A stretch of 64,000 nt of DNA from QYOJ01 sp964642545 (GTDB lineage: Bacteria > Bacteroidota > Bacteroidia > Bacteroidales > FEN-979): the NCBI GenBank assembly GCA_964642545.1, contig CAZXQU010000006.1:1-64000 (forward strand). Reading direction: 5' to 3'. Below the pieces are notes generated by a model, which saw nothing but the letters and a program-made list of their open reading frames with translations, had not been told where the DNA came from and ran no database searches. Each line of letters starts with the position of its first letter. Within the stretch, counting starts at the first letter, position 1. A program made the translations under genes and the position numbers. This document shows positions 15,936 to 25,193 of this stretch, piece after piece.

Positions 15936-18221
15936 TTATTTTTGAATGACCATTTTCTTCACCTGGACCCTGTTTTGTGCCTGAATGGAATAAAAATAAA
16001 TTCCTGATGGCAAATCTCCGGCTCGAAATGAATAGCTATAAGCTCCTGCCGTGAGCTGCTGCGACACAAGGGTTTCAACAAGCATCCCGTAGATGTTAAA
16101 CACGTTCAGAGTCACTTCCCCTGCCTGCTCAAGTCTGAATTCAATCGTTGTTTGATCTCTGAATGGATTTGGATAGTTTTGCCTGAGTATGATTGAGTGT
16201 ATTATATCAGACAAAGGAGTATCGATTGCCAGGATTCCGGAAAGGTTGGTAGCGCTAAAAGATGGAAGCATTTCAACAAATTCACCGGTGCCGTTGGGGT
16301 AACGGCCCGTGGTTGTGTCGGCCTTCTGTTGCCCGAAGATGATTTCATCCAATACCAGCAAGTTGTTGTCGGATAAGACAATAGTCTCTCCTGAAGCGGA
16401 TAGTTTAAAATTGGCATGCAACCCTTCCTGGCCGCCATCATCATCAGCCCATACAATCAGGAAGTTTCCAGGTGCGATGGTTGTATCAGGGAACATCCAT
16501 TGATCAGGTTCAGCGGCATCATCCGACAAGAAATACCCGCCCAGACTGATATCTTCTGTGCCGTTATTGTAAAACTCGATCCAGTCATCATATTCTCCAT
16601 CCTGATCAGTGACGGTACTCTTGTTATCGGCCATAAACTCATTGATCACCAAATCGCCCGTGATGCTGATCCGGTAAAACTCATATTCGGCTCTTGCAGG
16701 TGAAAATGCAACAGCTTCCAGATTTTCAGCATATATATAATAATGAAGATCAGTGGCGCCAACAATCAATGAAGCTCCATAAATGCCATCTCCGGCCTGA
16801 CCATCATGATGATTTCCATCATCATACATGCTAACTTTTTCAAACACACCATATTCATTATTTCTACTAGCTAAGAACACAGATGTTGCATTGTCAACTT
16901 CGGCGGTAAACCAGACTTCTGAATTTGGAGATACCTGCTCGGGCGAATGGGCAACATTGGCAATATCGGGAGCCGCATACTGAAAATCCGGCAGCGAATT
17001 AAGATAGGTGATCCTTGCCTCCATCAACTGGGTGATCCCGATGATTGAATTCGGTCCCATCCCAATAGAATTGTTGACATTGGCTATAAAATTAGCATAA
17101 GTGAAGAATTTATTGGGATCCCCCTGCACCTCGGCATCAATGACCGACTGGATCTCGAGGGCCCTGGTTTCGTACCATCCGTTAGCAAAATTCTCTGCCA
17201 ACATGGTTTTCATGTGCGCTACATACATTTTCCGGTAAGTGTCGTTATTCAGGATTTTGCTGATAATGGGATAGTCACTGCTGGTGAGATTTAAAAATGG
17301 ATTTAGTTGTTGTAACTGGGTTGTATTCTGCGGACCACCGTTCTGAAGTGCGGTGAAAACGCCGAAACTCTCATTCAGATCCCAGGGGATGGGGTTAAAC
17401 CTGCCGTTATCATCCTGATAAAGGTAGTAATTCTGAGGATTGTTGATAGGCCCGTCAAGATTGACCAGCAGGTTTTGGAAAGCAAGGAACCACAAGTGCC
17501 GATCAAGGTTTAAAACCTCGTCAACATAGGCGCTGTAATTATTTATTGTATCCAGGAACCTTATCAGTTCCTGCCAGCCAAAATCTGATTCCAGGGAATA
17601 CAGACTCATATAGTCGTTCGAATCGGTGCCGAAATATTGCCAAACTCCGCCCATGGAACCTGGTGGAAGGTTATCAGCCAGTTCACCCTTGATTCTTGCA
17701 TTTTCATCGCTGCCATAATGGGTTCGCATAAACAACTTATCCACATCCTGGTCACTGGTATAAAGCCCTAGATAAGTACTGTTTATGTACACTTTGGCAT
17801 AATTTGACAAACCAGCGGGTATATATTTCCGTGCAATTTCATAGCTCATGGTTTCACGAATAAAAGATGGATCTTTAAACACATTGGCTAACTTGAGCGT
17901 TCCATACCCCTCTATCAGCTGGTCATCGATGACATAATCTAGTTTGATGTTAAGCGGGTTTTTAACCTGGTTGGAATTGTAGGAGCTGTTACCTTTATAT
18001 CGTACCCCAACACTGTCGAAAATTTGCCCGTTGAGGGTTGCCGTTCCCAGAAGCCGCTCTTCCTCTCCGTTTGCTACAAGGCTATCAAGCAGATAATCCC
18101 AGTTCGTTTGCGTGAAACTGATTTCGATAGTATTGATGGTAGTGATGTCGTAAAAATTTTGAGAGGATGAAGTCATCCATATCACCATCAAGATAAAAAC
18201 GGTTAAGATTTCTTTTTTCAT
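15936..18221 (-). CDS. Secreted CotH-family protein with lamin-tail domain, T9SS cargo
   Basis: 761 residues. A signal peptide (about 1-20) is followed by a CotH region (about 25-390; VGVRYKGNSSYNSNQVKNPL and NPIPWDLNESFG). CotH proteins are kinase-like and in spore formers phosphorylate coat proteins; here the protein would act outside the cell. A beta-rich segment follows, then a lamin-tail domain (about 525-640; VINEFMADNKSTVTDQDGEYDDWIE beginning) and a T9SS sorting domain (YPNPFRDQTTIEF to the end). Substrates are unknown. It is probably expressed independently of the downstream kinase. Confidence 0.88.
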   Translation of the reverse strand: MKKEILTVFILMVIWMTSSSQNFYDITTINTIEISFTQTNWDYLLDSLVANGEEERLLGTATLNGQIFDSVGVRYKGNSSYNSNQVKNPLNIKLDYVIDDQLIEGYGTLKLANVFKDPSFIRETMSYEIARKYIPAGLSNYAKVYINSTYLGLYTSDQDVDKLFMRTHYGSDENARIKGELADNLPPGSMGGVWQYFGTDSNDYMSLYSLESDFGWQELIRFLDTINNYSAYVDEVLNLDRHLWFLAFQNLLVNLDGPINNPQNYYLYQDDNGRFNPIPWDLNESFGVFTALQNGGPQNTTQLQQLNPFLNLTSSDYPIISKILNNDTYRKMYVAHMKTMLAENFANGWYETRALEIQSVIDAEVQGDPNKFFTYANFIANVNNSIGMGPNSIIGITQLMEARITYLNSLPDFQYAAPDIANVAHSPEQVSPNSEVWFTAEVDNATSVFLASRNNEYGVFEKVSMYDDGNHHDGQAGDGIYGASLIVGATDLHYYIYAENLEAVAFSPARAEYEFYRISITGDLVINEFMADNKSTVTDQDGEYDDWIEFYNNGTEDISLGGYFLSDDAAEPDQWMFPDTTIAPGNFLIVWADDDGGQEGLHANFKLSASGETIVLSDNNLLVLDEIIFGQQKADTTTGRYPNGTGEFVEMLPSFSATNLSGILAIDTPLSDIIHSIILRQNYPNPFRDQTTIEFRLEQAGEVTLNVFNIYGMLVETLVSQQLTAGAYSYSFRAGDLPSGIYFYSIQAQNRVQVKKMVIQK

Positions 18222-18248
18222 GGGATAAAAATTTTGGTTAGTTGGTTA

Positions 18249-19745
18249 TTACAGTTTAAAAAATTTACCGATCAGTTGATTGGTGTTCATTGGGAATGTC
18301 AGAACATACATACCCGTTGGAAGGCTGCTGACATCAAAGGTACAACTGGAAGAGATCAGGATAGTCTTTTGTAGAACCATCTGCCCTGTTGTATTGATTA
18401 TTTTAATTGTAACCTCGTTAGGAAATTCACCTGTAAAGTTGATAGTCAGCTTATCTTTCACCGGATTCGGATAGATCTTCAGACTGTTTTCCTGAATACC
18501 GGTTTCGTTTATCCCTACTGATGAGTCGGACCGCACCAATCTCACATAGTTGAATATCCTTACAACATCCCCCTGTGGCCCATTACCATGAGGCCAGTTG
18601 GCCGGATCACCGCTTTTCGGGTCGCTCCGTTGTGCCCCTGCACCATGAACATCCATAAGTGTATAGTTACCCGACATGGGAGGTTGTTCCATCCAGCCAA
18701 GGGCTTCCCCGAAACATAAGTACACGCCAAACCCACCTGTCCCGTTTGAAGAGGCATGCGTTGTTCCTGTCCAGTAGAAGGGATAGTTGGTTCCACCTCC
18801 CTCATCGATAATCGTGGATGTGTTAAAAATGGGATCAATGGCTGCCGAATTGGTCGTTTGCGGTGACCTGGAATAATCCACAATACTTTGCATCTCTTTG
18901 GCATTTGGCAACCTCCAATCATTGGCACCGAGGTATTGTTCCGCGTTTTTCTGCTCAACCCAGGCCAAACCCTCTTCCCAGTTTAATCCTTCACCACTGT
19001 CATTTTTATCCCAAATCAACCCGGTCGCGGCATCCCTAATCGTTCCATCACCATTATCCACGAATTCGTTGACTCCATACTGTAAATTTCCCCGTACGTA
19101 GCGCACTTCAAATGTTTTGTCCCCCGTTTGTCCGGGCAAAGGACCGGTTCCGTAACCTTTGATTCTGCCATCAGCGAAATTCACACCGAAATCTGTATGA
19201 TCTCCGCCCATAGTGGTTCCAACATATTCTGTAGATGTCGCGTACTGAGCATCGATCATCCGTTCGCCGATCAGGGTATCGCCATACCTGAACTCAAAAT
19301 AGTTCGTATCCAGGAACGGGGAAAGATTCTCCGGATTAGGACCACTGATATCAGTCCCGCTGAACAGAATCAGTGAATACATCTCTTTTATCGTTGGAAG
19401 TCTCCAGTCGGTATATCCGGCCAGGCTGAGGGTATCAGCCCCGGCCACTGCCTGGTTGAACGTAAGTTTGGAAGGGAACAAGCCTTGTTGCCACATCAGC
19501 CCGGTAACCAGATCGGTAACCGTACCATCTCCATTATCCTGATACGATGGCTGATATCCGTCAAACTGAGCATCCTGACCATAAAATGCTGCTCCCGGTA
19601 AAGGTGGGGTTATCTCGTTTAAGGTATTGTAGCATTTATCCTGGTTGGTATCAACAATTTTAAAAGAGAGGGTTTGCCCTGAAAGTGTGATGCAAAACAG
19701 GAGGGATAGCATCAGGATAGAAGCGGATTTCACTAGTGCAGTCAT
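18249..19745 (-). CDS. Secreted Lcl/DUF1566 protein, T9SS cargo
   Basis: 498 residues from ATG 19745 (a TTG 6 bases upstream is rejected because the signal peptide fits the ATG). Two Lcl/DUF1566 modules are seen, each with the pattern ATGLIW...DWRLPN.KEM: about 75-125 and about 235-300. The domain is lectin-like in Legionella Lcl and may bind polysaccharide. The C-terminus has a T9SS sorting domain (IYPNPVKDKLTINF). Together with the CotH and BNR proteins it suggests a run of exported surface proteins. The cellular role is not known. Confidence 0.86.
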   Translation of the reverse strand: MTALVKSASILMLSLLFCITLSGQTLSFKIVDTNQDKCYNTLNEITPPLPGAAFYGQDAQFDGYQPSYQDNGDGTVTDLVTGLMWQQGLFPSKLTFNQAVAGADTLSLAGYTDWRLPTIKEMYSLILFSGTDISGPNPENLSPFLDTNYFEFRYGDTLIGERMIDAQYATSTEYVGTTMGGDHTDFGVNFADGRIKGYGTGPLPGQTGDKTFEVRYVRGNLQYGVNEFVDNGDGTIRDAATGLIWDKNDSGEGLNWEEGLAWVEQKNAEQYLGANDWRLPNAKEMQSIVDYSRSPQTTNSAAIDPIFNTSTIIDEGGGTNYPFYWTGTTHASSNGTGGFGVYLCFGEALGWMEQPPMSGNYTLMDVHGAGAQRSDPKSGDPANWPHGNGPQGDVVRIFNYVRLVRSDSSVGINETGIQENSLKIYPNPVKDKLTINFTGEFPNEVTIKIINTTGQMVLQKTILISSSCTFDVSSLPTGMYVLTFPMNTNQLIGKFFKL

Positions 19746-19937
19746 GATCAATGATTTTTTGAGTTTATGATAGCAAAAGTAACCGCTTGTCCTTCGTCGA
19801 TCAAAATATAATCAACGAAAACGGGAAATATTCTATTGAATCCGAAGATATTAATACTAAACAAAAGAGTTATAATGATGGGAAATAAGACATGAGGGTC
19901 GAGGGCAAATGGAAGAGAGTCGAAACCCACTGCCAAC

Positions 19938-20405
19938 TCACTTCCCTGATTCCTCGAACAAAGCCGGTTTCTTCTTGTTGAAATTGATGGTGCGGGAAAA
20001 CCTGAACGAGAAGGTATAATCGTTTGCCAGCTGTGTTGCATTGACCTTCTCTTTGTTGGCATCGGAAGCAAGGTCACGTACCATTAGACGGAATTGGACT
20101 GATGCTGTAAGATGCCTAAAAAAGGTATAGGCGCCATATTGGGAAGCACAACCGGTCCATTCATCTGGTCAAACTTCCCAACAGGGATCGTGAAATCAAA
20201 CGAAGAGAAGATATCGATTGCAAGTGGGATGTTTTGATACACCTTATATTGTACTCCCATGATAAGGTCCCAGAATCCATTTGCCGATCGGTCATAACCG
20301 AAATCAAATGTTTGGGCCTTGCTAAAAAAGTAACCGATTTCGGCCCGCACTTTCAACCTGTTTGTAATCCCGTAAGAGGCGAATAACTGTGCTGGAAGAA
20401 TCTAG
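19938..20405 (-). pseudogene. Remnant of an outer-membrane beta-barrel protein
   Basis: Two minus-strand frames together resemble the C-terminal end of an outer-membrane protein. One frame runs from about 20400 (QLFASYGITNRLKVRAEIGY) to about 20160. The other frame (PDEWTGCASQYGAYTFFRHL, then NDYTFSFRFSRTINF) runs from about 20170 to the stop at 19938. A frameshift near 20150-20190 separates them and the first several hundred residues are missing, with a stop near 20405. The surrounding DNA (19746-19937, 20406-20517) contains nothing I can identify. Confidence 0.65.
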
Positions 20406-20517
20406 CAATGCTCCACCATAGACCCCACTACAGGGTAATGCTAGTTCCATAGGATTCCTCAACACACTCGTTGTGCGACCATGTAGCTCCTTCTGATAAG
20501 TGCAAAGGAGTATACAC

Positions 20518-21936
20518 CTATCGAATAATCAGTTTCTGATTAACCAATTTATCCTTTATTTGAATCCTTAGAATATAGATTCCTGATGGCAGCCCAGTCC
20601 AAATACCCAAACCATCAGCAGCAGCATTTTCAAGAGTGAAATCAAAAAGAATTTGTCCGGATAATGAGACAATCTCAACCTTTTGAACTACCTCGTCATT
20701 TGGAAAAACAATCCTAATTCGGCCATCCGATGGGTTAGGGAATACAGTTATCTCAGAATCGGTTCTGCTGTTGGGAAGTCCAACATTTGGATCGAACAAT
20801 TCACCCCTGAAGGCGCTATTGGTGTATGTAGCAGCATAGCAGTACCAGGCCGAACTGCTCACAAAAGGATTTGAAAATCCGGTTATATTGGTAGCAGACA
20901 ATCCTTCATTGGCAATAGTCCACGTCAAACCTCCATCTGTTGATATCTGTACTGCATTTTGCGTGGAGGCACAATAGACGACTTCGGGGTAAATAGGATG
21001 AATGAGAAGATCCTTAACTTTGGAGTAAGTGCCCATATTCAGGTTCGTGGTACTCCAACCGACTCCTCCATCATTGGAAATACAGATGGTTCCATTATTT
21101 CCGTATCCACCACACCCGGCAATGATTTTATCGGAGTTATCCGGACTGCAAACTATGGCGCCTCCCCATTTGTATGTAACCGGAATTGTGGTTCCGATCT
21201 CCGACCAGGTGAATCCTCCATCAGTGCTTTTCAAAAATCCACCCTGTACCTCCGATTTATACCCGGCATAGATAATCTGATCGTTTGAGTTCGGATCGAT
21301 AAAAAGGAACTGTATGCTGTAAAAATCATCGGGCGAGCCGATGTACGTATTGATCCACTCCTGGCCACCGTTGGAACTTATCCAGATAACCGGGGCCCAG
21401 CCGTTTACACCGAAATTATTTCCTCCAATAATAACCAGATCAGGATCGTCAGAAGAGGCTGTAAGTGCAAAGACCTGCGTTTCGAAAAGGCTTCCGACAA
21501 AAGGGCCTTTATTTATCCACGTATTCCCTCCATCAACCGATTTGTACAATCCCTCCTGCGCAACTGTGGTTGGTCCGTTCGACCAGGCATACATGGCACC
21601 ATCAGATCTGAAGGTTACCTGGGAAAATCGTGTGGCGGGCAGTCCTGTTGCAAGATCCCATGTATCTCCCCCATCATTGCTAACGAAAGGGAGCCCAGCG
21701 GCAGCATAGAGGTTCGTAGTATTTTGCGGGTCGACTGCCAGTCCAATGACATCCCCGCCGAAAGGGCCAACCGGAGTCCATAAATTTCCGGCTTCAGGAT
21801 AGAGATTCCATTCCGCTGGGATTTGGATTGATCCATGTGGTTTATTCCCGGCATCATCTGTTGTTTGATTATATGATTGGGCAACAATTGCCAGGATCAA
21901 TACCTGTGATAAAAGTGTGAGGAATACGATTTTCAT
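20518..21936 (-). CDS. Secreted BNR/Asp-box repeat protein, T9SS cargo
   Basis: 472 residues with a signal peptide (about 1-19). At least six Asp-box-like repeats occur (SNDGGDTW, SVDGGNTW, SSNGGQEW, STDGGFTW, SNDGGVGW, STDGGLTW), indicating a sialidase/VPS10-type beta-propeller. No catalytic sialidase arginine triad can be assigned, so an enzymatic role is not claimed. The C-terminus is a T9SS sorting domain (VFPNPSDGRIRIVF). Asp boxes are structural; comparable proteins in Bacteroidota are surface or secreted and mostly uncharacterised. Confidence 0.85.
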   Translation of the reverse strand: MKIVFLTLLSQVLILAIVAQSYNQTTDDAGNKPHGSIQIPAEWNLYPEAGNLWTPVGPFGGDVIGLAVDPQNTTNLYAAAGLPFVSNDGGDTWDLATGLPATRFSQVTFRSDGAMYAWSNGPTTVAQEGLYKSVDGGNTWINKGPFVGSLFETQVFALTASSDDPDLVIIGGNNFGVNGWAPVIWISSNGGQEWINTYIGSPDDFYSIQFLFIDPNSNDQIIYAGYKSEVQGGFLKSTDGGFTWSEIGTTIPVTYKWGGAIVCSPDNSDKIIAGCGGYGNNGTICISNDGGVGWSTTNLNMGTYSKVKDLLIHPIYPEVVYCASTQNAVQISTDGGLTWTIANEGLSATNITGFSNPFVSSSAWYCYAATYTNSAFRGELFDPNVGLPNSRTDSEITVFPNPSDGRIRIVFPNDEVVQKVEIVSLSGQILFDFTLENAAADGLGIWTGLPSGIYILRIQIKDKLVNQKLIIR

Positions 21937-21990
21937 ATCAAGGAGTTTATTTGTTGTGAATGGATTATTGTTTTTACATCAAACAGTCAC

Positions 21991-22485
21991 TCAGCTTTTT
22001 TGCAATTTAAGTTTGTTGTTTACAATCTTTGCCCACTTTTCAATTAGGTCAAGTTCACCGTTTAATTGTTGATTGTTTTCCGAAGTATAAAACTCCAACA
22101 AGGTTTCCGGCTTGCTTTTATCGACAGGAATGAAATTAAGCCCAAGTTTGTCAATAACTTGTTGACTGCTTTTCTTGTTCTTAAATGTCCTGTTCAAATT
22201 AATGACCGAGCAATGTTGAATTTCAGAAAGGTTAATATGTTGAACAATCTCTTTGCCATTGACTTTCTTATAGAAGAAAACAAAATTGGCTGATTCGTCA
22301 AGTCCTATAATTTGTTCTCTACTAACTTGGTGTTGGGTTACTTTACAATTGTGTTTTCCTGCAATGGCTGATAATGATTGTAAAAGTTTTTTTTCTTTAC
22401 TTTTTGTGCTTCCGCTTAAAAATACGAATGGCACAATAAAGAGGACTAACATAATAGCCCCAATTATGGTTGTTTCCAGATTCAT
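21991..22485 (-). CDS. Hypothetical single-pass membrane protein
   Basis: 164 residues from ATG 22485 (an upstream TTG at 22530 is possible but adds an unconvincing leader). One membrane segment at about 6-25 (IIGAIMLVLFIVPFVFLSG) is followed by a Lys-rich soluble domain of about 135 residues with mixed alpha/beta character (QIIGLDESANFVFFYKK). The topology suggests an N-terminal anchor with the domain in the cytoplasm, by the positive-inside rule. I do not recognise the family. The next gene upstream on this strand is another small protein, with 105 bases between. Confidence 0.75.
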   Translation of the reverse strand: MNLETTIIGAIMLVLFIVPFVFLSGSTKSKEKKLLQSLSAIAGKHNCKVTQHQVSREQIIGLDESANFVFFYKKVNGKEIVQHINLSEIQHCSVINLNRTFKNKKSSQQVIDKLGLNFIPVDKSKPETLLEFYTSENNQQLNGELDLIEKWAKIVNNKLKLQKS

Positions 22486-22589
22486 TTCAAAATAGTTTAA
22501 TAGTGACGAAATAATTGACGGGTTTTGCAAGATGCAAAACCAGAAAATTCAATTCTTTGCCGAAAACGGCAACTAGTACCTAAAATGAA

Positions 22590-22961
22590 TTACCAGAAAT
22601 ATTGGAATGGGAAAATGATATCTGCTTTCCGAAGCTTAATCGGAAAGTTTCTTGAGATGGAATTATATTGTGCGAACTCGGTTGTAAATAGTTTTTGTTT
22701 GGTTCTTTCGCTTGCCAAAAGTCCGTTTAAGGAATTTTTAAAAGTAAAGGGTGGGGTATTATTGGAAGTTTTTACAGAATTTTCAAATTGTGAGGTACAA
22801 CAAACCCGATTCGAGATGACTGGTGAATGGTATTGTTCATTCCATATAGTTGAAATGCTGTTAAACGGTGTATTTACATAATCACTATAAACCACACGTA
22901 TTGCAAAGCAAAAAAGTAATGCGGGAATAGTTATACCTAAAATTCTAAATACATTTTTCAC
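22590..22961 (-). CDS. Small hypothetical exported or membrane-anchored protein
   Basis: 123 residues starting with GTG at 22961. A hydrophobic N-terminus (ILGITIPALLFCFAIRVVY) could be a signal anchor, followed by a polar domain with two adjacent cysteines (VCCTSQ). No family is recognised. A perfect -7 promoter box begins only 5 bases upstream of the GTG, so the transcript may be leaderless, or the true start may lie further in. Confidence 0.6.
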   Translation of the reverse strand: MKNVFRILGITIPALLFCFAIRVVYSDYVNTPFNSISTIWNEQYHSPVISNRVCCTSQFENSVKTSNNTPPFTFKNSLNGLLASERTKQKLFTTEFAQYNSISRNFPIKLRKADIIFPFQYFW

Positions 22962-22965
22962 GTTG

Positions 22966-22973
22966 CAAAGGTA
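22966..22973 (-). promoter_or_regulatory. -7 box directly at the 22961 start
   Basis: Minus strand reads TACCTTTG (TAnnTTTG). With the usual spacing, transcription would start at or next to the GTG start codon. Confidence 0.45.
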
Positions 22974-23011
22974 GATTGATTTTGGTTGATTTATTCCTGG
23001 ATAATTTAATT

Positions 23012-24316
23012 TCAGTTTTTCTCATACCGCCCTTTGAATAGATCATCCCGTCGATACGACCAGCGCATTAAAGCCATGGCTGCCAAGAGAACGACAAGGG
23101 TCAGGAGAAAAGTTCCGGTGAAGCCAAACAACTCATAAAACCATACACCGAAAAGGGGGGCAAACAGGGAGCGCAGTCCTGTGAGAGAGAGGTGAATGGA
23201 TTGATAATCGTCGGCTTCTTCGGGTTTGCAGAAATAGGCCGAACCGATGTACCATACCAAAGCCATAGTAGCAGCGAAAATACCGTAAAACCCAAAGGAG
23301 ATGAGCAACATGTAATAAATCTCGATGCCAAAAACATCGGTATGCCCTGGGATATATTCGGTCAGAAGAAGAAAGAGGATATAACCGAAAAGAGCGGCAA
23401 AAGTGATTGCGGCAAATTTCCGGGGATCAAGTCTGCTGAGAAGTCTTCCAAAAAAAGGAAGCAAGAGAATAGCCAGAATGTTATAGGCATTCTTGTAAAA
23501 AGCTACACTGGAATAATTCAGGTGCAACTGATCCTGAAAAAAGATATTGATTATGGTTACTGAAATCATAAAGGAGAATCCATATAACATGAAGCCAATC
23601 TCAAAATGCCTGTAGGGTTTATTGGTTTTCAAGATTGTCACCATGTTTACCCACGACTTTTTCACAGATGCCAGAAAAGGGAGGGATTCAATTTGCTGAG
23701 TCACTTTGGAGTAATCAATCTGTGACAATACAAATAAGGAAATTACACCAAGCAAGCCAATCAAGGGGAAAATATATGTGAAGGCAAAGTTATCGGCATC
23801 AAGAAGTAATCCATATGAAAAGGTGATGATGAGCATGATTATTTTATTAAAGGAAGTAGCATAGCTGTATAGTTTCCCAAAAAAATCATGCCGGTAATTG
23901 GTCTTCAGTAATACATTTATCGCCGGATAGATGATGAGGTTCCCAGAGAAATAGACCAGAAAAACAAAAAGGAAAAGGTAATGCCAGCATGATTGCCCGC
24001 TCATTGCTGCTTCACTCCGGGGTATAACGATCAGTAACACCAGTGGCAAACGAGTTGCCAGGCCAGTAATGCGTAACATCATTTTTTTGTTCCTGATCCG
24101 TTTCCTGAATTCGTTGAGAACCACCAGAAAAAGGAATAGGATTGTGCTGAATTGGAAGAGAAGGGCGAGCTGGTAATTGGATCCACGAAGGCTATGAATA
24201 AAGACATATTCGTTGAGGGCAAGCACACCGAGGATAATTCCCTCGATGCCGGAATAGATCATATGCAGGCGGAATGCCGTCTTTTCACGAAGGTCAAGTT
24301 TTTTTAAAATCCCCAT
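23012..24316 (-). CDS. MFS-like polytopic membrane protein
   Basis: 434 residues with about 12 hydrophobic segments and a short positively charged N-terminus (MGILKKLDLREK). Segment spacing and a central cytoplasmic loop (about 205-235) fit the major facilitator fold, but the classic MFS A-motif is not evident. The substrate is unknown. It lies 39 bases downstream of the carbonic anhydrase gene on the same strand, separated only by a repeat array, so the two may be co-transcribed. Confidence 0.75.
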   Translation of the reverse strand: MGILKKLDLREKTAFRLHMIYSGIEGIILGVLALNEYVFIHSLRGSNYQLALLFQFSTILFLFLVVLNEFRKRIRNKKMMLRITGLATRLPLVLLIVIPRSEAAMSGQSCWHYLFLFVFLVYFSGNLIIYPAINVLLKTNYRHDFFGKLYSYATSFNKIIMLIITFSYGLLLDADNFAFTYIFPLIGLLGVISLFVLSQIDYSKVTQQIESLPFLASVKKSWVNMVTILKTNKPYRHFEIGFMLYGFSFMISVTIINIFFQDQLHLNYSSVAFYKNAYNILAILLLPFFGRLLSRLDPRKFAAITFAALFGYILFLLLTEYIPGHTDVFGIEIYYMLLISFGFYGIFAATMALVWYIGSAYFCKPEEADDYQSIHLSLTGLRSLFAPLFGVWFYELFGFTGTFLLTLVVLLAAMALMRWSYRRDDLFKGRYEKN

Positions 24317-24325
24317 GGAATCAAT

Positions 24326-24358
24326 CCCTAATCGCTAATCGCTAATCGCTGATGGCTA
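24326..24358 (-). repeat. 7-bp array downstream of carbonic anhydrase
   Basis: Three to four GATTAGC-type units on the minus strand, beginning at the stop codon of the carbonic anhydrase gene and reading in its direction. Confidence 0.75.
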
Positions 24359-24997
24359 ATCGTTGGCACCTAAGTTATAGATCTCCTGGATATCTTTCAG
24401 TTTCTCCCGGAAATCGATCTTAAGATCAATAAGGTTTCCGGTTTTCATGTCAAAAACCCACCCATGAACGAGTGGGTATCCTTCGGAAAGATATGTTTTT
24501 TGAACCGCAGCCGTTTTGATCACGTTGAGTGCCTGCTCTTCCACATTCAGTTCAACAAGTCTCCTATACCGTTGTTCTTCATCTCCAATAGCGTTGAGTT
24601 CACGCCTGTGAAGGCGGTAAACATCCCGGATGTTCCTGAGCCAGGGATTCAGGATGCCAAGGTCGCGGGCCTGCATGGCGGCTTTCACTCCTCCGCAGCC
24701 ATAATGTCCGCAAACAATAATATGTTTAACCTGAAGTTGATGAATCGCATAATTGATGATACTCATCACATTGAGGTCGTTGTTGCACACCAAGTTGGCA
24801 ATATTCCGGTGAACAAAGACCTCTCCTGGCTTAACACCCATCAACTCTTCCGTAGCAACGCGACTGTCGCTGCATCCGATGTAAAGGAAATCTGGATTCT
24901 GGCCTTCAGCAAGATTCTCAAAGAATTCGTTGTCACCTGCTTTTTTCTCAGCAACCCATCGTTTGTTGTTCTCGAAGATTTGTTCGTAAGTAGTCAT
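24356..24997 (-). CDS. can: Beta-class carbonic anhydrase
   Basis: Interconverts CO2 and bicarbonate in the cytoplasm. The 213-residue protein carries all four expected positions: Cys42 and Asp44 with Arg46 (GCSDSRV), and His98 and Cys101 (CGHYGCGGV). Length and motif spacing are typical of the bacterial Can type. A perfect -7 box lies 21 bases upstream (25018-25025). Bicarbonate supply for carboxylation reactions is the known role of this family. Confidence 0.96.
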   Translation of the reverse strand: MTTYEQIFENNKRWVAEKKAGDNEFFENLAEGQNPDFLYIGCSDSRVATEELMGVKPGEVFVHRNIANLVCNNDLNVMSIINYAIHQLQVKHIIVCGHYGCGGVKAAMQARDLGILNPWLRNIRDVYRLHRRELNAIGDEEQRYRRLVELNVEEQALNVIKTAAVQKTYLSEGYPLVHGWVFDMKTGNLIDLKIDFREKLKDIQEIYNLGAND

Positions 24998-25017
24998 CAG
25001 GTAATCCTTTTTGGGGT

Positions 25018-25025
25018 CAAAGATA
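25018..25025 (-). promoter_or_regulatory. -7 box for carbonic anhydrase
   Basis: Minus strand reads TATCTTTG, a perfect TAnnTTTG, 21 bases upstream of the ATG. Confidence 0.45.
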
Positions 25026-25047
25026 CAAGAAAAGGATATTGGATGTT

Positions 25048-25193
25048 TAATGCTGGGGACAGAGTAAACTAGTGAAATGGGAAATGGTAATTAAAAGATC
25101 TCCAGGTCTCTGCCCTACTTCAATAGTAGAGGTGTGATGGTGCTGATGGTAGATTTTCCAATCCGGAGTCTTCTTCTCCCAGCCTTTCTGAAA
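25048..25193 (-). pseudogene. In-frame remnant of the metallo-beta-lactamase C-terminus
   Basis: Directly after the TAA at 25194-25196 the same frame continues with GWEKKTPDWKIYHQHHHTST, which resembles the C-terminal end of ribonuclease-Z-like metallo-hydrolases (pattern PEW..YH...HTST.EL). The stretch between this and the last residues of the upstream frame is missing. It ends at a TAA at 25048. Confidence 0.55.

Noticed and set aside
19748..20077. 109-residue minus-strand frame as a gene
   Set aside because: It is out of frame with the recognisable outer-membrane remnant in the same DNA and its composition is not protein-like.
20518..21936. Active sialidase
   Set aside because: Asp boxes are structural and the catalytic arginine triad and Tyr/Glu pair could not be identified.
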